NCBI GenBank assembly: GCA_046233135.1
Contig: JBJXHN010000007.1
Location: 124,001-188,000 of the forward strand
Length of the DNA: 64,000 bases
Direction: 5' to 3'
From: JBJXHN01 sp046233135
GTDB taxonomy: Bacteria; Pseudomonadota; Alphaproteobacteria; Rhodospirillales; Rhodospirillaceae
Below, in pieces: positions 26,150-34,919 of this stretch. Position 1 is the first letter of the stretch. Each line of letters opens with the position of its first letter. The position numbers were made by a program, and so were the translations under genes. The notes beneath the pieces were generated by a model. That model did no database searches. It had not been told where the DNA came from and worked only from the letters and a program-made list of their open reading frames with translations.

Positions 26150-27669
26150 TAGGCCTGGGGATCGTTGAACAGAACCTTGAGGGTGCGGATCATGATCCGC
26201 AGGTCCAGCGCCAGAGACCAGTTGTCCACGTAATAGATGTCCAGCCGCAGCCGTTCTTCCGCCTGGGCCTGGGTCTCCACTTCGCCGCGTGAGCCGTTGA
26301 CTTGCGCCCAGCCGGTGATGCCCGGCCGCACCCGGTGGCGGGACTGATACTCGGCCACCGCTTCGTGATAGTAGCGGCCGCCCACGGCCATGGCCACCGC
26401 ATGGGCGCGGGGGCCGATGATCGACATGTCGCCCATCAGCACGTTCAGCAACTGGGGCAACTCGTCGATAGAGGTCTTGCGCAGGAACCGTCCGACGGGG
26501 GTGATGCGCGGGTCGTCCTTGACCGTGCGCTGCCGGCCCGTGGGGTCGCCCCGGTCGGCGTACATGGTGCGGAACTTCAGCACGTCGATGGCTTTCTGGT
26601 TGAAGCCGAAGCGCTTTTGGCGGAAGAACAGCGGACCGGGGCTGGTCAGCTTGACCGCCAGCGCCGCGCCGATCATCACCGGCGACAGCAGCAGCAGGGC
26701 GATCAGGGCGATCACCTTGTCCTCCGCCCATTTCAGCAGCATTTGCCGGTCGCTGAGGGGGCGGCGGCTGACCAGCACCGTGGGCATGCGCCCCAGCCAC
26801 AGGATGCCCCGCGGCGGCAGCAGGGTGGTGTCCAGGTCCGGCACCAGCGAGATGTCCACCGGCAGCTCCCGCAGATCGCGGATGATCGCCGAGTTTCGTG
26901 CCTCCGCCGCCCAAGGCAGCGTGATGACAATGACGTCCACCAGTTGTTGCTTGCAGCGGGTCAGCAGGTCGGCGACCGTGCCGACCACCGGGATGCCGCC
27001 GACCATCTTGGGGACCCGGGCGATGCGGTCGTCGAAGATGCCGACGACGTCATAGTCCGTCTGGCGGGTTTGTTCGGAAAAGCTGGTCAGAAGGTCCAGG
27101 ACGCGGGGCGTGGCACCGACCACGGCGATGCGCTGGCGGAAGATCCCCTTGCGCGCGCACCAGCGGATCGCCTGCGCCCCTACCAGATGAACACCCCCCA
27201 TCAGCACCGCGGCCGCCGTCGCCCACGGCAGAGTCAGGGTGCGGGGGTAATCCTTGTGCAGTCCGAACAGATACCCCAGCGCCATCAGCCCGATCAGGCA
27301 CAGGCCCCAGGCGGCAAGAAGGGTCGCCACGGAGTACAGCGTGCGGGACAGCACCGGAAAGCCGTAACGCCGCGCCCCGGACATGCCGCCGATCAGCAGA
27401 ATGGCGGCAAGGATGGCCACCGGCATCAGGGTGCCCGCCGTCCAGGGGGTATCGGTCGCCGGTCCGGGACCGATGACCCGCGGCACCAGGGCGGCGCTGC
27501 CCAGGATCATCGCCCCATCTCCGATGGCGACCATTATCATCAGCCCCTGGCGCCGGGTCCAGCGGGTGATCGATGGTGCTTCGGTCAGGATGTCGGAGAT
27601 CCCCCGGCTGGCCGAAGGGGGCGGTGCGGCGGTCAAAAGGGCGGCTCCTTCCTGCTGTCCGTCTTTCAT
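26146..27669 (-). CDS. Polyprenyl-phosphate sugar-1-phosphate transferase (WcaJ/WbaP-like)
   Basis: Initiating enzyme that transfers a sugar phosphate from a nucleotide sugar to undecaprenyl phosphate. The 507 residues show the full WcaJ layout: four N-terminal helices (about 40-170), a CoA-binding-like middle domain (RQRIAVVGATPRVLDLL), a fifth hydrophobic segment (KVIALIALLLLSPVMIGAAL), and the catalytic bacterial-sugar-transferase domain (PGPLFFRQKRFGFN, FRTMYADRGDP, RKTSIDELPQLLNVLMGDMSIIGPRA, RPGITGWAQVNGSRGE). It closes the locus at its right edge. The ATG has no clear Shine-Dalgarno sequence; AAGGAG lies a few codons inside, so the start may be wrong by about 12 codons. Confidence 0.93.
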   Translation of the reverse strand: MKDGQQEGAALLTAAPPPSASRGISDILTEAPSITRWTRRQGLMIMVAIGDGAMILGSAALVPRVIGPGPATDTPWTAGTLMPVAILAAILLIGGMSGARRYGFPVLSRTLYSVATLLAAWGLCLIGLMALGYLFGLHKDYPRTLTLPWATAAAVLMGGVHLVGAQAIRWCARKGIFRQRIAVVGATPRVLDLLTSFSEQTRQTDYDVVGIFDDRIARVPKMVGGIPVVGTVADLLTRCKQQLVDVIVITLPWAAEARNSAIIRDLRELPVDISLVPDLDTTLLPPRGILWLGRMPTVLVSRRPLSDRQMLLKWAEDKVIALIALLLLSPVMIGAALAVKLTSPGPLFFRQKRFGFNQKAIDVLKFRTMYADRGDPTGRQRTVKDDPRITPVGRFLRKTSIDELPQLLNVLMGDMSIIGPRAHAVAMAVGGRYYHEAVAEYQSRHRVRPGITGWAQVNGSRGEVETQAQAEERLRLDIYYVDNWSLALDLRIMIRTLKVLFNDPQAY

Positions 27670-28128
27670 GGCGATACGCTACCGATCATAGTCCATGTCT
27701 ATATCCCGAATCAGGTGATTCGTGGCCGTGCCTTCGGCAATGATGCGCCCGGAACTTTTGCCTAAATCTTAATGTATCTGCCTCGTAACAATGCTCTATT
27801 TGCCGAAAAAACAGGCGTCTAGGCCAAAAGTTGAGGGCATGAAGGGGCAGATTCTTTAACCATTTCTGATAGTATGGGTTTAGCGGGGCAAACCGGGATT
27901 GGTCCCCTGTCCGCGCGGGGCGGGGCTGATGGGTGTTTATGTCCATTTATGCCCGGTTATGCGTTGTTAGGGATTGAGACAGGTGGGACAGGCAGCGCAT
28001 ACTTAACGACCTTGGTGCACCGGAGCCAGGCGGCAAATGATCGGGCAGGGGCGGCAGGGGCAGTTGAGGGGGATGGGGTCCGGACGGCAGAGAGCGCTAC
28101 CGGAAACCTTGGCGAAGGATGGTGCGGA
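27670..28128. other. Gene-free region before the Hpt gene
   Basis: A 459-base gap between divergent genes, AT-richer than its surroundings around 27770-27880. An imperfect inverted repeat, ACTTTTGCCTA (27754-27764) and TAGGCCAAAAGT (27820-27831), could pair across 55 bases. The Hpt frame stays open back to 27874 but this part looks non-coding. A partial match to a B12 box was checked near 28023 but no cobalamin riboswitch core was found. Confidence 0.35.
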
Positions 28129-28674
28129 ATGATGTATGCCGACGACGGCCAGCGGCCGCCGGGACCGCGCGAGATGACGGACCGGGCCGTGACCGACGAC
28201 ATCGGGGCTTTGCGTCATGGGTCCGGGGATCCGGACCCGGGTGGCTTGGACGAAGACGTCCTGGCCCAGGCGGAGGCCGCCGTGGCCGGTCTGGCGGAAA
28301 CCTATGTGAGCTGGGCGTCGGAGGATCTGACCGTGCTTGCCGCCCTGTTGGGCGAACTGGAGCGCGATGCCGAACGCTGGCCCATCCTGTTGCCGGAAAT
28401 CTTTCGCATTTCCCATGATATCAAGGGGCAGGGGGGGAGTTTCGGCTATGACCTCATGACCTTGATCGGCAACCGGCTCTGCCGCTTCGTGGAGCGCATC
28501 GATCAGCGGCCGTCGCAGGCCGTGCGGGATTTGATCCGCTTGCATGCCGACAGCATGCGGGCGGTCCTGTCGCAGAAGCTGACCGGCAACGGCGGTCCGG
28601 AGGGCGCCCATCTGCTGAAAGGCCTGGATCGCGCCGTCGAAAACCTGCCTGACGAGCACTCCGCGACTTCGTGA
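28129..28674 (+). CDS. Histidine phosphotransfer (Hpt) domain protein
   Basis: Stand-alone phosphorelay intermediate of about 181 residues. The helical region FRISHDIKGQGGSFGYDLM has the Hpt acceptor His96 in the usual H-x-[IVL]-K-G-x-[GA] context, followed by a helix NRLCRFVERID. It should pass phosphate between a hybrid kinase and a receiver. Start ATG 28129 follows AAGGA by nine bases; the longer frame from 27874 is rejected. The gene overlaps cobC by 4 bases, an odd pairing of signalling and cobalamin functions. The cognate kinase is unknown; the phytochrome's receiver domain is one possible partner. Confidence 0.8.
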   Translation: MMYADDGQRPPGPREMTDRAVTDDIGALRHGSGDPDPGGLDEDVLAQAEAAVAGLAETYVSWASEDLTVLAALLGELERDAERWPILLPEIFRISHDIKGQGGSFGYDLMTLIGNRLCRFVERIDQRPSQAVRDLIRLHADSMRAVLSQKLTGNGGPEGAHLLKGLDRAVENLPDEHSATS

Positions 28675-29756
28675 GCTGCGATCCTTCTATGCATACGGCG
28701 CCAGAGGTGTCGGGTCCTGCGGCATCACAGGTGCCGGGGACCGGCGATCCGCTGGTCTGGCATGGTGGCGCCCTGGATGCGGCGGCGGCCCGTTTCGGGG
28801 CGCCGGCGCAGGGCTGGCTGGACCTGTCCACTGGCATCGCCCCTTATCCTTATCCCATCGGCCGGATCCCCGCCCGCGCCTGGCAGGCCTTGCCGGAGCA
28901 AGCGGACGAACGGGCCTTTCTCGCGGCCTGCCGGCGCACCCATGGCGTCCCCGCCGACGCTGGCCTGATCGCTGTGCCGGGGATTCAGGCTGCGTTGCTG
29001 CGCCTGCCGCCGGTTCTCTGCCCTGACGGCGGCACCGTGGCTGTACCCGACCCGGGCTATCGCGGTCACCGCGAGGCCTGGGAAATGGCTGGCCATGCCT
29101 GCGTCGTCCTGGACGATCCGTTGTCCGTCCTGACCGAAGATCCCGGCCCGCGTGTGGCCGTGGTGATCAACCCGAACAACCCGGATGGCCGGACCTGGGC
29201 TCCGGAGATCCTGCTGGCGGCAGCGGACCGGCAGGCCGCACGGGGCGGCTGGCTGGTGGTCGACGAAGCCTTTGCCGAGGTGCGGCCGGATCTGTCCCTG
29301 CTGTCCCATGCCGGTCGGTCCGGATTGATCATCCTGCGGTCTTTCGGCAAGTTTTTCGGTCTCGCCGGGGTGCGCCTGGGCTGGCTGGCCGGCCCTGCCG
29401 ATCCCATCGCGGCGCTGGCCCGGCGCATGGGACCGTGGAGTGTGTCCGGCCCCGCCTTGGCCATCGGTGCCCGGGCCGAGGCGGATCGTCCCTGGCACGA
29501 AGCCCAACGCCGCCGACTGTCCGCCCAGGCCGCCCGCCTGGACGGGGTCTTGGACAAGGGCGGCCTTTCGGTGGTCGGCGGAACGTGTCTGTTCCGGCTG
29601 GTGCAGCGCCGCGACGGCGGTCCGGCCGCGCCCCTGTTCGAACGCCTGGGGCGGGCGGGTATCCTGGTGCGCCCCTTCAGCGACCGTCCGGCCAGGCTGC
29701 GGATCGGCTTGCCGCGCACCAGGGAAGATCTGCGGCGCCTTGCCCGGGCTCTGTGA
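28671..29756 (+). CDS. cobC: Threonine-phosphate decarboxylase-like aminotransferase
   Basis: PLP-dependent fold-type I enzyme of 361 residues, expected to decarboxylate L-threonine-O-3-phosphate to the aminopropanol phosphate of the cobalamin nucleotide loop. The N-terminus HGGALDAAAARFG and WLDLSTGIAPYPYP are typical of CobC/CobD, as are VVINPNNPDGRTW and the PLP-Lys227 in LRSFGKFFGLAGVRLGW. A C-terminal LFRLV and RIGLP segment ends the fold. GTG 28671 overlaps the Hpt stop; an ATG at 28689 is an alternative start. No other cobalamin gene is in the window, so the name rests on family alone; a histidinol-phosphate-type relative is less likely. Confidence 0.85.
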   Translation: MSCDPSMHTAPEVSGPAASQVPGTGDPLVWHGGALDAAAARFGAPAQGWLDLSTGIAPYPYPIGRIPARAWQALPEQADERAFLAACRRTHGVPADAGLIAVPGIQAALLRLPPVLCPDGGTVAVPDPGYRGHREAWEMAGHACVVLDDPLSVLTEDPGPRVAVVINPNNPDGRTWAPEILLAAADRQAARGGWLVVDEAFAEVRPDLSLLSHAGRSGLIILRSFGKFFGLAGVRLGWLAGPADPIAALARRMGPWSVSGPALAIGARAEADRPWHEAQRRRLSAQAARLDGVLDKGGLSVVGGTCLFRLVQRRDGGPAAPLFERLGRAGILVRPFSDRPARLRIGLPRTREDLRRLARAL

Positions 29757-30249
29757 TCTTAAGTTTATATTCTGCGGCCCTTATCTAACTAAAATAATTC
29801 AACCTTATCGGTGTGTTTGTTTCGCGATGATTTCGCGACACCTCCGTGACCGATGCGCTCGGCGAGGGTGATTTCATACCGTTGTCATCGGCCTCGTGGT
29901 AAGAGGCCGCCAACCCGCCGGGGTCACGGTGTCGGGCGGGGAGAGCGCGGTAAACCAGAGAACGCCGCACGGGTATTCATCGCTTCCATGGTCGTAAAAT
30001 GCTGAAATCATCGACATTTTAGGGTTTTTTGAGTCCCTACTTTAGTCTTTGTTGCGTTGCGAAGAGGCTGAACGAAAACGATTTTTTCTCTAATCTCCAC
30101 AAATGCACTGTTCAAATTCGGAATCAGACATGCAAAAATCTCCTTCAATTGGATCGGGAAGCCAATTCCCGGCCATCGACGGGTCGATCCTCGCGATGGG
30201 ACTGTCCGTCAACCAAAACGGCCAGAGCGCCGGAATGGGGAGGACTAAG
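29757..30249. other. AT-rich gene-free region before a small unknown gene
   Basis: A 493-base stretch with no supported gene. It starts AT-rich, has a short GC-rich inverted repeat near 29930 (CCCGCC paired with GGCGGG), and turns AT-rich again at 30000-30130. Repeated TCGCGA palindromes lie at 29822-29827 and 29833-29838. The frame of the next gene is open from 30103, but the real start is at 30250. Confidence 0.4.
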
Positions 30250-30510
30250 ATGAAGAGTATCGAGGCGACGGTGTCCAAGGGACACCAAACGGGTTTGCGC
30301 TTTAGTATCGCCGTCTACAACGCCATGGTCCGTGCTTTGGTCGGAGAGAAGCAAAAGCATGCCGATCTGGACGATGGCTGGGCGGTCCTCCAGCGTCAGG
30401 AACTCGTGGCGGAGAACGCGGCCCAGGCGCGAAGCCTGGCGGCCCGAATTTTTCCTGCCAACGAAGGGTTCGTCATCACCGAGGTGAAACTCCTCGGCGA
30501 CGCCGCCTGA
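30250..30510 (+). CDS. Small conserved-looking protein of unknown function
   Basis: An 86-residue protein not recognised. It starts MKSIEATVSKGHQTGLRFS and has a central helical part (NAMVRALVGEKQKHADLDDGWAVLQRQELVAENAAQARSLAARIF) and a C-terminal strand (GFVITEVKLLG). No signal peptide, membrane segment or catalytic motif is visible. The start is supported by GGGGAGGA seven bases before the ATG. It stands alone downstream of an AT-rich region and is followed by a hairpin, which fits a separately expressed gene. Confidence 0.65.
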   Translation: MKSIEATVSKGHQTGLRFSIAVYNAMVRALVGEKQKHADLDDGWAVLQRQELVAENAAQARSLAARIFPANEGFVITEVKLLGDAA

Positions 30511-30525
30511 CGCTGGTTTCAGCGG

Positions 30526-30558
30526 CGGATCCGGTCTCTGGGAGGAGGGCCGGATCCG
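30526..30558 (+). terminator. Inverted repeat after the small gene
   Basis: CGGATCCGG and CCGGATCCG form a 9-base perfect stem with a 15-base loop 15 bases past the stop codon. No T-run follows. It may act as terminator or mRNA 3' end. Confidence 0.5.
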
Positions 30559-30672
30559 TCGCACTCACCTTTCACCGACGATCCTCATGTCACCAAGAGC
30601 GCCGCACGCGCTGGTGCGATCCATCCGCGACGCCAGGGAAACCCGGCGCCGCTTCGCAGCATGGGAGCGCCG

Positions 30673-32340
30673 TTACCCCTCCAGTTCCCGCAGGTCCTTG
30701 CGGCGGATCTTGCCGGTGGCTGTGGTGGGCAGGCTGTCCAGGAAGGCCACCTGCCGGGGATAGGCGTGGGCGGCATGTTTGGCCTTGGCGAAGGCCTGGA
30801 TGTCGGCGGCCAGGGCGGCCTGTGCTCCGGGGTCGTCAAGCACGGCCGGATCCCGGGGGACGATGAAGGCCTTCACGGCTTCGGTGCGCTGGGGATCGGG
30901 GACGCCGACCACGGCGACCATGGCGACAGCCGGATGGCGGGAGAGCACGTCCTCCACCTCGCCCGGGCCGATGCGGTAGCCGGCCGAGGTGATGACGTCG
31001 TCATCCCGTCCCTTGAACCACAGATAGCCGTCTTCGTCGCTGTAACCCGTGTCGCCGGTCAGCAGCCAGTCGCCGGCGAACTTGGCTTCGGTGGCTTGCG
31101 GATTGTTCCAGTAGCCGAGGAACATCACCGGGTCGGGCCGGTGGACGGCGATGGATCCCAGGGCGCCGGCGGACAGGGGCGTGCCGCTTTCGTCGACCAC
31201 GGCCACCCGGTGGCCGGGGATCGGCCGGCCCATGGCCCCGGGGCGCACGGGAAAAAGGGTGGAGCAGTTGCCGACGACCAGATTGCATTCGGTCTGGCCG
31301 TAGAACTCGTTGATGGTTACGCCGAAGGTTTCCTGCCCCCAGTCGAGCAGGCTTTCCCCCAGCGTTTCTCCGCCGGACCCGATGGAGCGCAGGGAGATGG
31401 CTCCATCCGCGTTGGCGTTGGGGACCTGGCGCACCATCCGCAGGGCGGTGGGGGGGAAGAAGACGTTGCGGATGCCCTGGCGGGCCATCAGGGCCAGGGC
31501 CGCTTCCGGATCGAACTTGGCCGCCCGGTGGGCGACAACCGGCACGCCGTGGTACAGGGCTGGCAGCAGCACGTCGAGCAGGCCACCGATCCAGGCCCAG
31601 TCGGCCGGGGTCCAGAAGCGGTCGCCCGGCTGAGGGAACAGCTCGTGGGGCAGGGACACCCCGGGCAGGTGGCCCAGCAGCACCCGGTGGGCATGCAGCG
31701 CCCCCTTGGGCTTTCCGGTGGTGCCGGAGGTATAGATGATCAGCGCCGGATCATCCGGCCCGGTGTCGGCCAGGGGCACGGCCCGGCTGGTGCCGGTCAT
31801 CAGGGTGGACAGGGTGTGCAGTCCGGCCGGCGCCCGGTCGTCGTCGGCGCAGATCACCATTGGAGCGTCTGGCAGGCCGTCGGGCCGGCGATCCCGCAGG
31901 GCCATCGCCCGGTCCACATTGGCGCCATCGGTGATCACCACCTTCGCCCCGCTGTCCTGCAGGCGGAAGGCCAGAGCGTCTTCTCCAAACAGGGTGAACA
32001 GGGGCACGGCGATGGCCCCCAGCTTATAGGCGGCGATGTGGGCCACCGCGGTTTCCAGGCGCTGGGGCAGCAGGATCGCCACCCGGTCGCCGCGCCCGAC
32101 CCCCAGATCCGCCAGACCGCCGGCCAGGCGATCGGTCAGGGCCTTCAAGGTGCGGAAGGTGGTGACGGTGGTCCGGCCGTCGGCGCTTTCTTCGATGATC
32201 GCCGGCCGGTCGGCGCGGGCCGGATCGGCGGCGTGGCGGTCGCAGACGGCAACGCCGATGTTGAAGCGCTCCGGGATGACCCAGCGGAAGCCGGCGTAGG
32301 TGTCGGCGTAGTGATCGGAACGGTCGGGGGAAGCGGGCAT
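30673..32340 (-). CDS. AMP-forming acyl-CoA synthetase (medium-chain/ACSM-like)
   Basis: ANL-superfamily ligase of 555 residues that activates a carboxylic acid with ATP and joins it to CoA. Core motifs are in order: P-loop-like YTSGTTGKPKG, NEFYGQTECN (A5), YSDEDGYLWFKGRDDDVI (A7-A8), and the C-terminal TATGKIRRKDLRE with the catalytic Lys. The N-terminus HYADTYAGFRWVIPERFNIG is typical of acetyl-CoA-synthetase-like medium-chain enzymes. Start ATG 32340 is preferred over an ATG at 32409 because the usual domain begins just after it. It follows the GH114-like gene on the same strand at a 120-base gap. Acid substrate unknown. Confidence 0.9.
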   Translation of the reverse strand: MPASPDRSDHYADTYAGFRWVIPERFNIGVAVCDRHAADPARADRPAIIEESADGRTTVTTFRTLKALTDRLAGGLADLGVGRGDRVAILLPQRLETAVAHIAAYKLGAIAVPLFTLFGEDALAFRLQDSGAKVVITDGANVDRAMALRDRRPDGLPDAPMVICADDDRAPAGLHTLSTLMTGTSRAVPLADTGPDDPALIIYTSGTTGKPKGALHAHRVLLGHLPGVSLPHELFPQPGDRFWTPADWAWIGGLLDVLLPALYHGVPVVAHRAAKFDPEAALALMARQGIRNVFFPPTALRMVRQVPNANADGAISLRSIGSGGETLGESLLDWGQETFGVTINEFYGQTECNLVVGNCSTLFPVRPGAMGRPIPGHRVAVVDESGTPLSAGALGSIAVHRPDPVMFLGYWNNPQATEAKFAGDWLLTGDTGYSDEDGYLWFKGRDDDVITSAGYRIGPGEVEDVLSRHPAVAMVAVVGVPDPQRTEAVKAFIVPRDPAVLDDPGAQAALAADIQAFAKAKHAAHAYPRQVAFLDSLPTTATGKIRRKDLRELEG

Positions 32341-32460
32341 GGCGAACGTGACCTCGTGACGGACTGTTCTGATTGGGGACGGGGGGACCCGACCCGGATT
32401 GTCCGCCATGTGGGCACGCCGCCGCCCGCCCGCCAGAGGCTATGAAAGACGGCGGGCCGC

Positions 32461-33603
32461 TTAAAGGGGTGTCAGGGCCTCCTCGCGCCAGACCACGCTG
32501 ACGCCGTCCAGCATCACGCCGTCGTAGCCCAGGGTGATCAGCTCGGCGAAGGCCTTGCCGATGATCTCCAGCCAGGCGGGGTCGTTGTAATCGACCCAAT
32601 AGACACCGTCGAGATGGGGCACATAGGCCGTCAGGAATGGCGGATTGCCCAGCTTCCATTCCGGCTGCCAGTACCAGCGGGTATCCGACGCCAGGCCGAT
32701 GGTCAGCCGGGCCATCACCCGGCGGGTGGCGCCGGTCTGCTTGTACTTCAGCATGCTGACCTGCTTGGCCGTCAGCGGTTCGTTCTCGTTGAAGAACGGA
32801 TCGATCACCAGCAGATCGTAGTTGGTCCGCGACAGGGCGGCCACCCAGTCATGCGCCAGGTCGTAGGGGCGGGAGGACAGCACGGCCAGCCAGTTGCGGG
32901 CCTTGCCCAGGCTGTCGATATTGTTGCTGTTCTCGAACGGTGGGCGGATCGGGGGGATCGTGTCATACCGCTGGCGGGGGTCGGTGCCGACGGACATCAT
33001 CACCCCGTCCTTTAGCGACTGTTCCCAGGCCTTGGTGGCGGTTTCCACATCCTTGCAGGGCTCCAGGGTCAGCACGGCCAGCCCCAGATCCTTCAGCCGC
33101 TTCAGGCTTTCCCCGCTCTCCGGGTTGATGGAATCGCAGTACTGGCGGTCCAGTACCACGCCCGCGATATCGCGCACGAACCGGCGGTGGGCGGAGCCGA
33201 TGGGCAGCATCAGCGATTCATTCAGCGGCTGGCCGGGGGGCAGCTTCAGCAGCGCCAGATTCCGTTCCCGCTGGGCCATGGTGGCAAGGAAGGCGCCGCC
33301 CCGCACCAGCACCTCGAACCCTTTGCCGTAGGTCTTGCCGTGTTCCGCCAGGGTGGCGATGATATCCCGCATCTGCTCCCGGTAGTCCGGCGTCAGGTGG
33401 GGTTCGATGTCGTGGGGCGGCTCTTCGTAAACCTCTTCTGTCAGGTCCATGCCGTCGATGATGACCGGCGGACGGTGGGTGTCCTGGGCTGCGGCCGGGG
33501 CAATGCCGCGCTCCGATACGCCGAGTAGCATGGCCAGAACGAGAAGGGCGAGGGGGCCACGGGCCGGAAAGGGCAGGCAGGGCAGGGGGCGCGAGGGCGT
33601 CAT
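32461..33603 (-). CDS. Secreted GH114/TM1410-like TIM-barrel protein
   Basis: A 380-residue exported protein. Signal peptide about residues 14-40 (ALLVLAMLLGVSERGIAPAAAQ). The body resembles the GH114-related family (endo-alpha-1,4-polygalactosaminidase, TM1410), with DIAGVVLDRQYCDSINPESG, LLVIDPFFNE and, near the C-terminus, YWVDYNDPAWLEIIGKAFAELITLGYDGVMLDG, the barrel end that carries acidic residues. It could cut a galactosamine-rich polysaccharide. The ATG overlaps the stop of the FAD oxidoreductase gene (ATGA). Activity is inferred from the family only. Confidence 0.75.
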   Translation of the reverse strand: MTPSRPLPCLPFPARGPLALLVLAMLLGVSERGIAPAAAQDTHRPPVIIDGMDLTEEVYEEPPHDIEPHLTPDYREQMRDIIATLAEHGKTYGKGFEVLVRGGAFLATMAQRERNLALLKLPPGQPLNESLMLPIGSAHRRFVRDIAGVVLDRQYCDSINPESGESLKRLKDLGLAVLTLEPCKDVETATKAWEQSLKDGVMMSVGTDPRQRYDTIPPIRPPFENSNNIDSLGKARNWLAVLSSRPYDLAHDWVAALSRTNYDLLVIDPFFNENEPLTAKQVSMLKYKQTGATRRVMARLTIGLASDTRWYWQPEWKLGNPPFLTAYVPHLDGVYWVDYNDPAWLEIIGKAFAELITLGYDGVMLDGVSVVWREEALTPL

Positions 33604-34823
33604 GGGGTGATCTCCGCGACGAGGTCGGCGATGGCCAAGCTGGCGGTCAGCCCGGGTGATTCCATGCCGAACAGGGTGGTCCAGCCGGGGATGCCTGTCT
33701 CCGCTGGTCCTTGAATGACGAAATCCGCCGCCGGTTCCCCGGGGGCCTGGATCTTTGGCCGTACTCCGGAATAATCGGGGGCCAGACGCGTTTCGTCCAG
33801 TTCCGGCCAATAGCGGCGGATGGCTTCGAAGAACGGCGGCAGCCGGCCAGGGTCCACACGGTAGTCGAAGACGGTGGGGTCATCCCCTGTAGGCTCGATC
33901 CATTCTGTATCCGGACCGAAGCGGCCGCGTCCGGCGACGTCCCGGGTAAAATGCAGGCCCAGGCCGGCTTCGTTGGGAACCGGATAGATCAGCCGCTCGA
34001 AAGGTGCCTTGCCGGACAGGCTGAAGTAGTTGCCCTTGCACCAATGCTGCGGCGGCACCGGAGCGGGCGTTGCGGCGGTTGCGGGGGAGGTGGCGGCCAG
34101 GCTGGCCACCAGATCCCGGGCCAGCAGCCAGGCTCCATGGCCGGCGCAGTTGATGACCGTGCGGGCGTTCAGGATCATCGGCGCCTCTCCGCCCACCAGC
34201 AGGCGCAGGCGGCCGGCGGATGTGTCGGCCCGGGCGGTGCGCACGGGGGCGTGGCAGACCAGCATGGCGCCATTGGCTTCGGCCTCGCCGAGCAGGGACA
34301 GCATATAGGCATGGCTGTCGAGGATGCCGGTGTTGGGCGAATGCAGCGCCCAGGCGGCGGCCAGGGCGGGCTCCATGGCCCGGGCTTCGGGTCCGGGCAG
34401 CAGGGGCAGGGAGACGCCGGCGGCCAGGGCGCGGGCCTGGATGGCTTCCAGCGCGGCGCGTTCACCGTCATCGGCGCCGACGATCAGCTTTTCACAGCGC
34501 AGGTGGGGCAGGCCGTGGGCTTGCAGATAGTCGTACAGCTGGGCGACTCCGGCCACGCAGAGCCGCGCTTTCAGGCTGCCGGGCGCATAATACAGCCCGG
34601 CGTGCAGCACCTCGCTGTTGCGCGAGGACGTGCCGGTGCCGAAAGCCTCGGTGGCTTCGAGGATGAGCACGGCGCGTCCGGCGGTGGCCATGCGCCGGGC
34701 GACGGCCAGACCCACCACGCCGGCTCCGATCACCACGCAATCGGCGTCGTCCTCCGGTACCCCGTCGGCGGGGGTGGGCCAGGGAAAAGCGGGTTCGGAA
34801 AGGGAAGGCCGGGGGGTGTCCAT
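33600..34823 (-). CDS. FAD-dependent oxidoreductase of the LhgO/DAO family
   Basis: A 407-residue flavoprotein. The N-terminal DADCVVIGAGVVGLAVARRMA is the dinucleotide-binding motif, followed by SSRNSEVLHAGLYYAPGSLKARLC, a signature shared with L-2-hydroxyglutarate oxidase, and by HSPNTGILDSHAYM, NCAGHGAW and the C-terminal PGLTASLAIADLV. It likely oxidises a 2-hydroxy acid or related substrate. AGGAG lies ten bases before the ATG. It is the first gene of a minus-strand pair with the GH114-like gene and is divergent from the DUF3179 gene. Confidence 0.88.
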   Translation of the reverse strand: MDTPRPSLSEPAFPWPTPADGVPEDDADCVVIGAGVVGLAVARRMATAGRAVLILEATEAFGTGTSSRNSEVLHAGLYYAPGSLKARLCVAGVAQLYDYLQAHGLPHLRCEKLIVGADDGERAALEAIQARALAAGVSLPLLPGPEARAMEPALAAAWALHSPNTGILDSHAYMLSLLGEAEANGAMLVCHAPVRTARADTSAGRLRLLVGGEAPMILNARTVINCAGHGAWLLARDLVASLAATSPATAATPAPVPPQHWCKGNYFSLSGKAPFERLIYPVPNEAGLGLHFTRDVAGRGRFGPDTEWIEPTGDDPTVFDYRVDPGRLPPFFEAIRRYWPELDETRLAPDYSGVRPKIQAPGEPAADFVIQGPAETGIPGWTTLFGMESPGLTASLAIADLVAEITP

Positions 34824-34919
34824 GCTGGCGTTGGCTCCTGATGACCGCTACAACCGTCCCCCGGTTATAGCAACCCGGCCGCCCGGGATCGACGGTGGCC
34901 GTGATCCGAGGAGCCTTCC

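Noticed and set aside
24737..26914. 725-codon minus-strand frame opposite the oxidoreductase
   Set aside because: Shadow frame; the plus-strand gene has complete Gfo/Idh motifs.
28000..28128. Possible cobalamin riboswitch before the Hpt-cobC genes
   Set aside because: Only a partial B12-box-like GGAGCCAGGCGGC is present; the conserved core and stems of the riboswitch were not found.
29785..29970. 61-codon minus-strand frame in the gap after cobC
   Set aside because: No ribosome site, no recognisable motif, and it lies in a non-coding-looking region.
30066..30078. Shared 13-mer GGCTGAACGAAAA at 30066 and 57236, both upstream of unknown genes
   Set aside because: Matches of this length are expected by chance in a 64-kb window and the flanks do not align.
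30585..30839. 84-codon minus-strand frame near the acyl-CoA synthetase end
   Set aside because: Pro/Arg-rich, no ribosome site, overlaps the synthetase gene.
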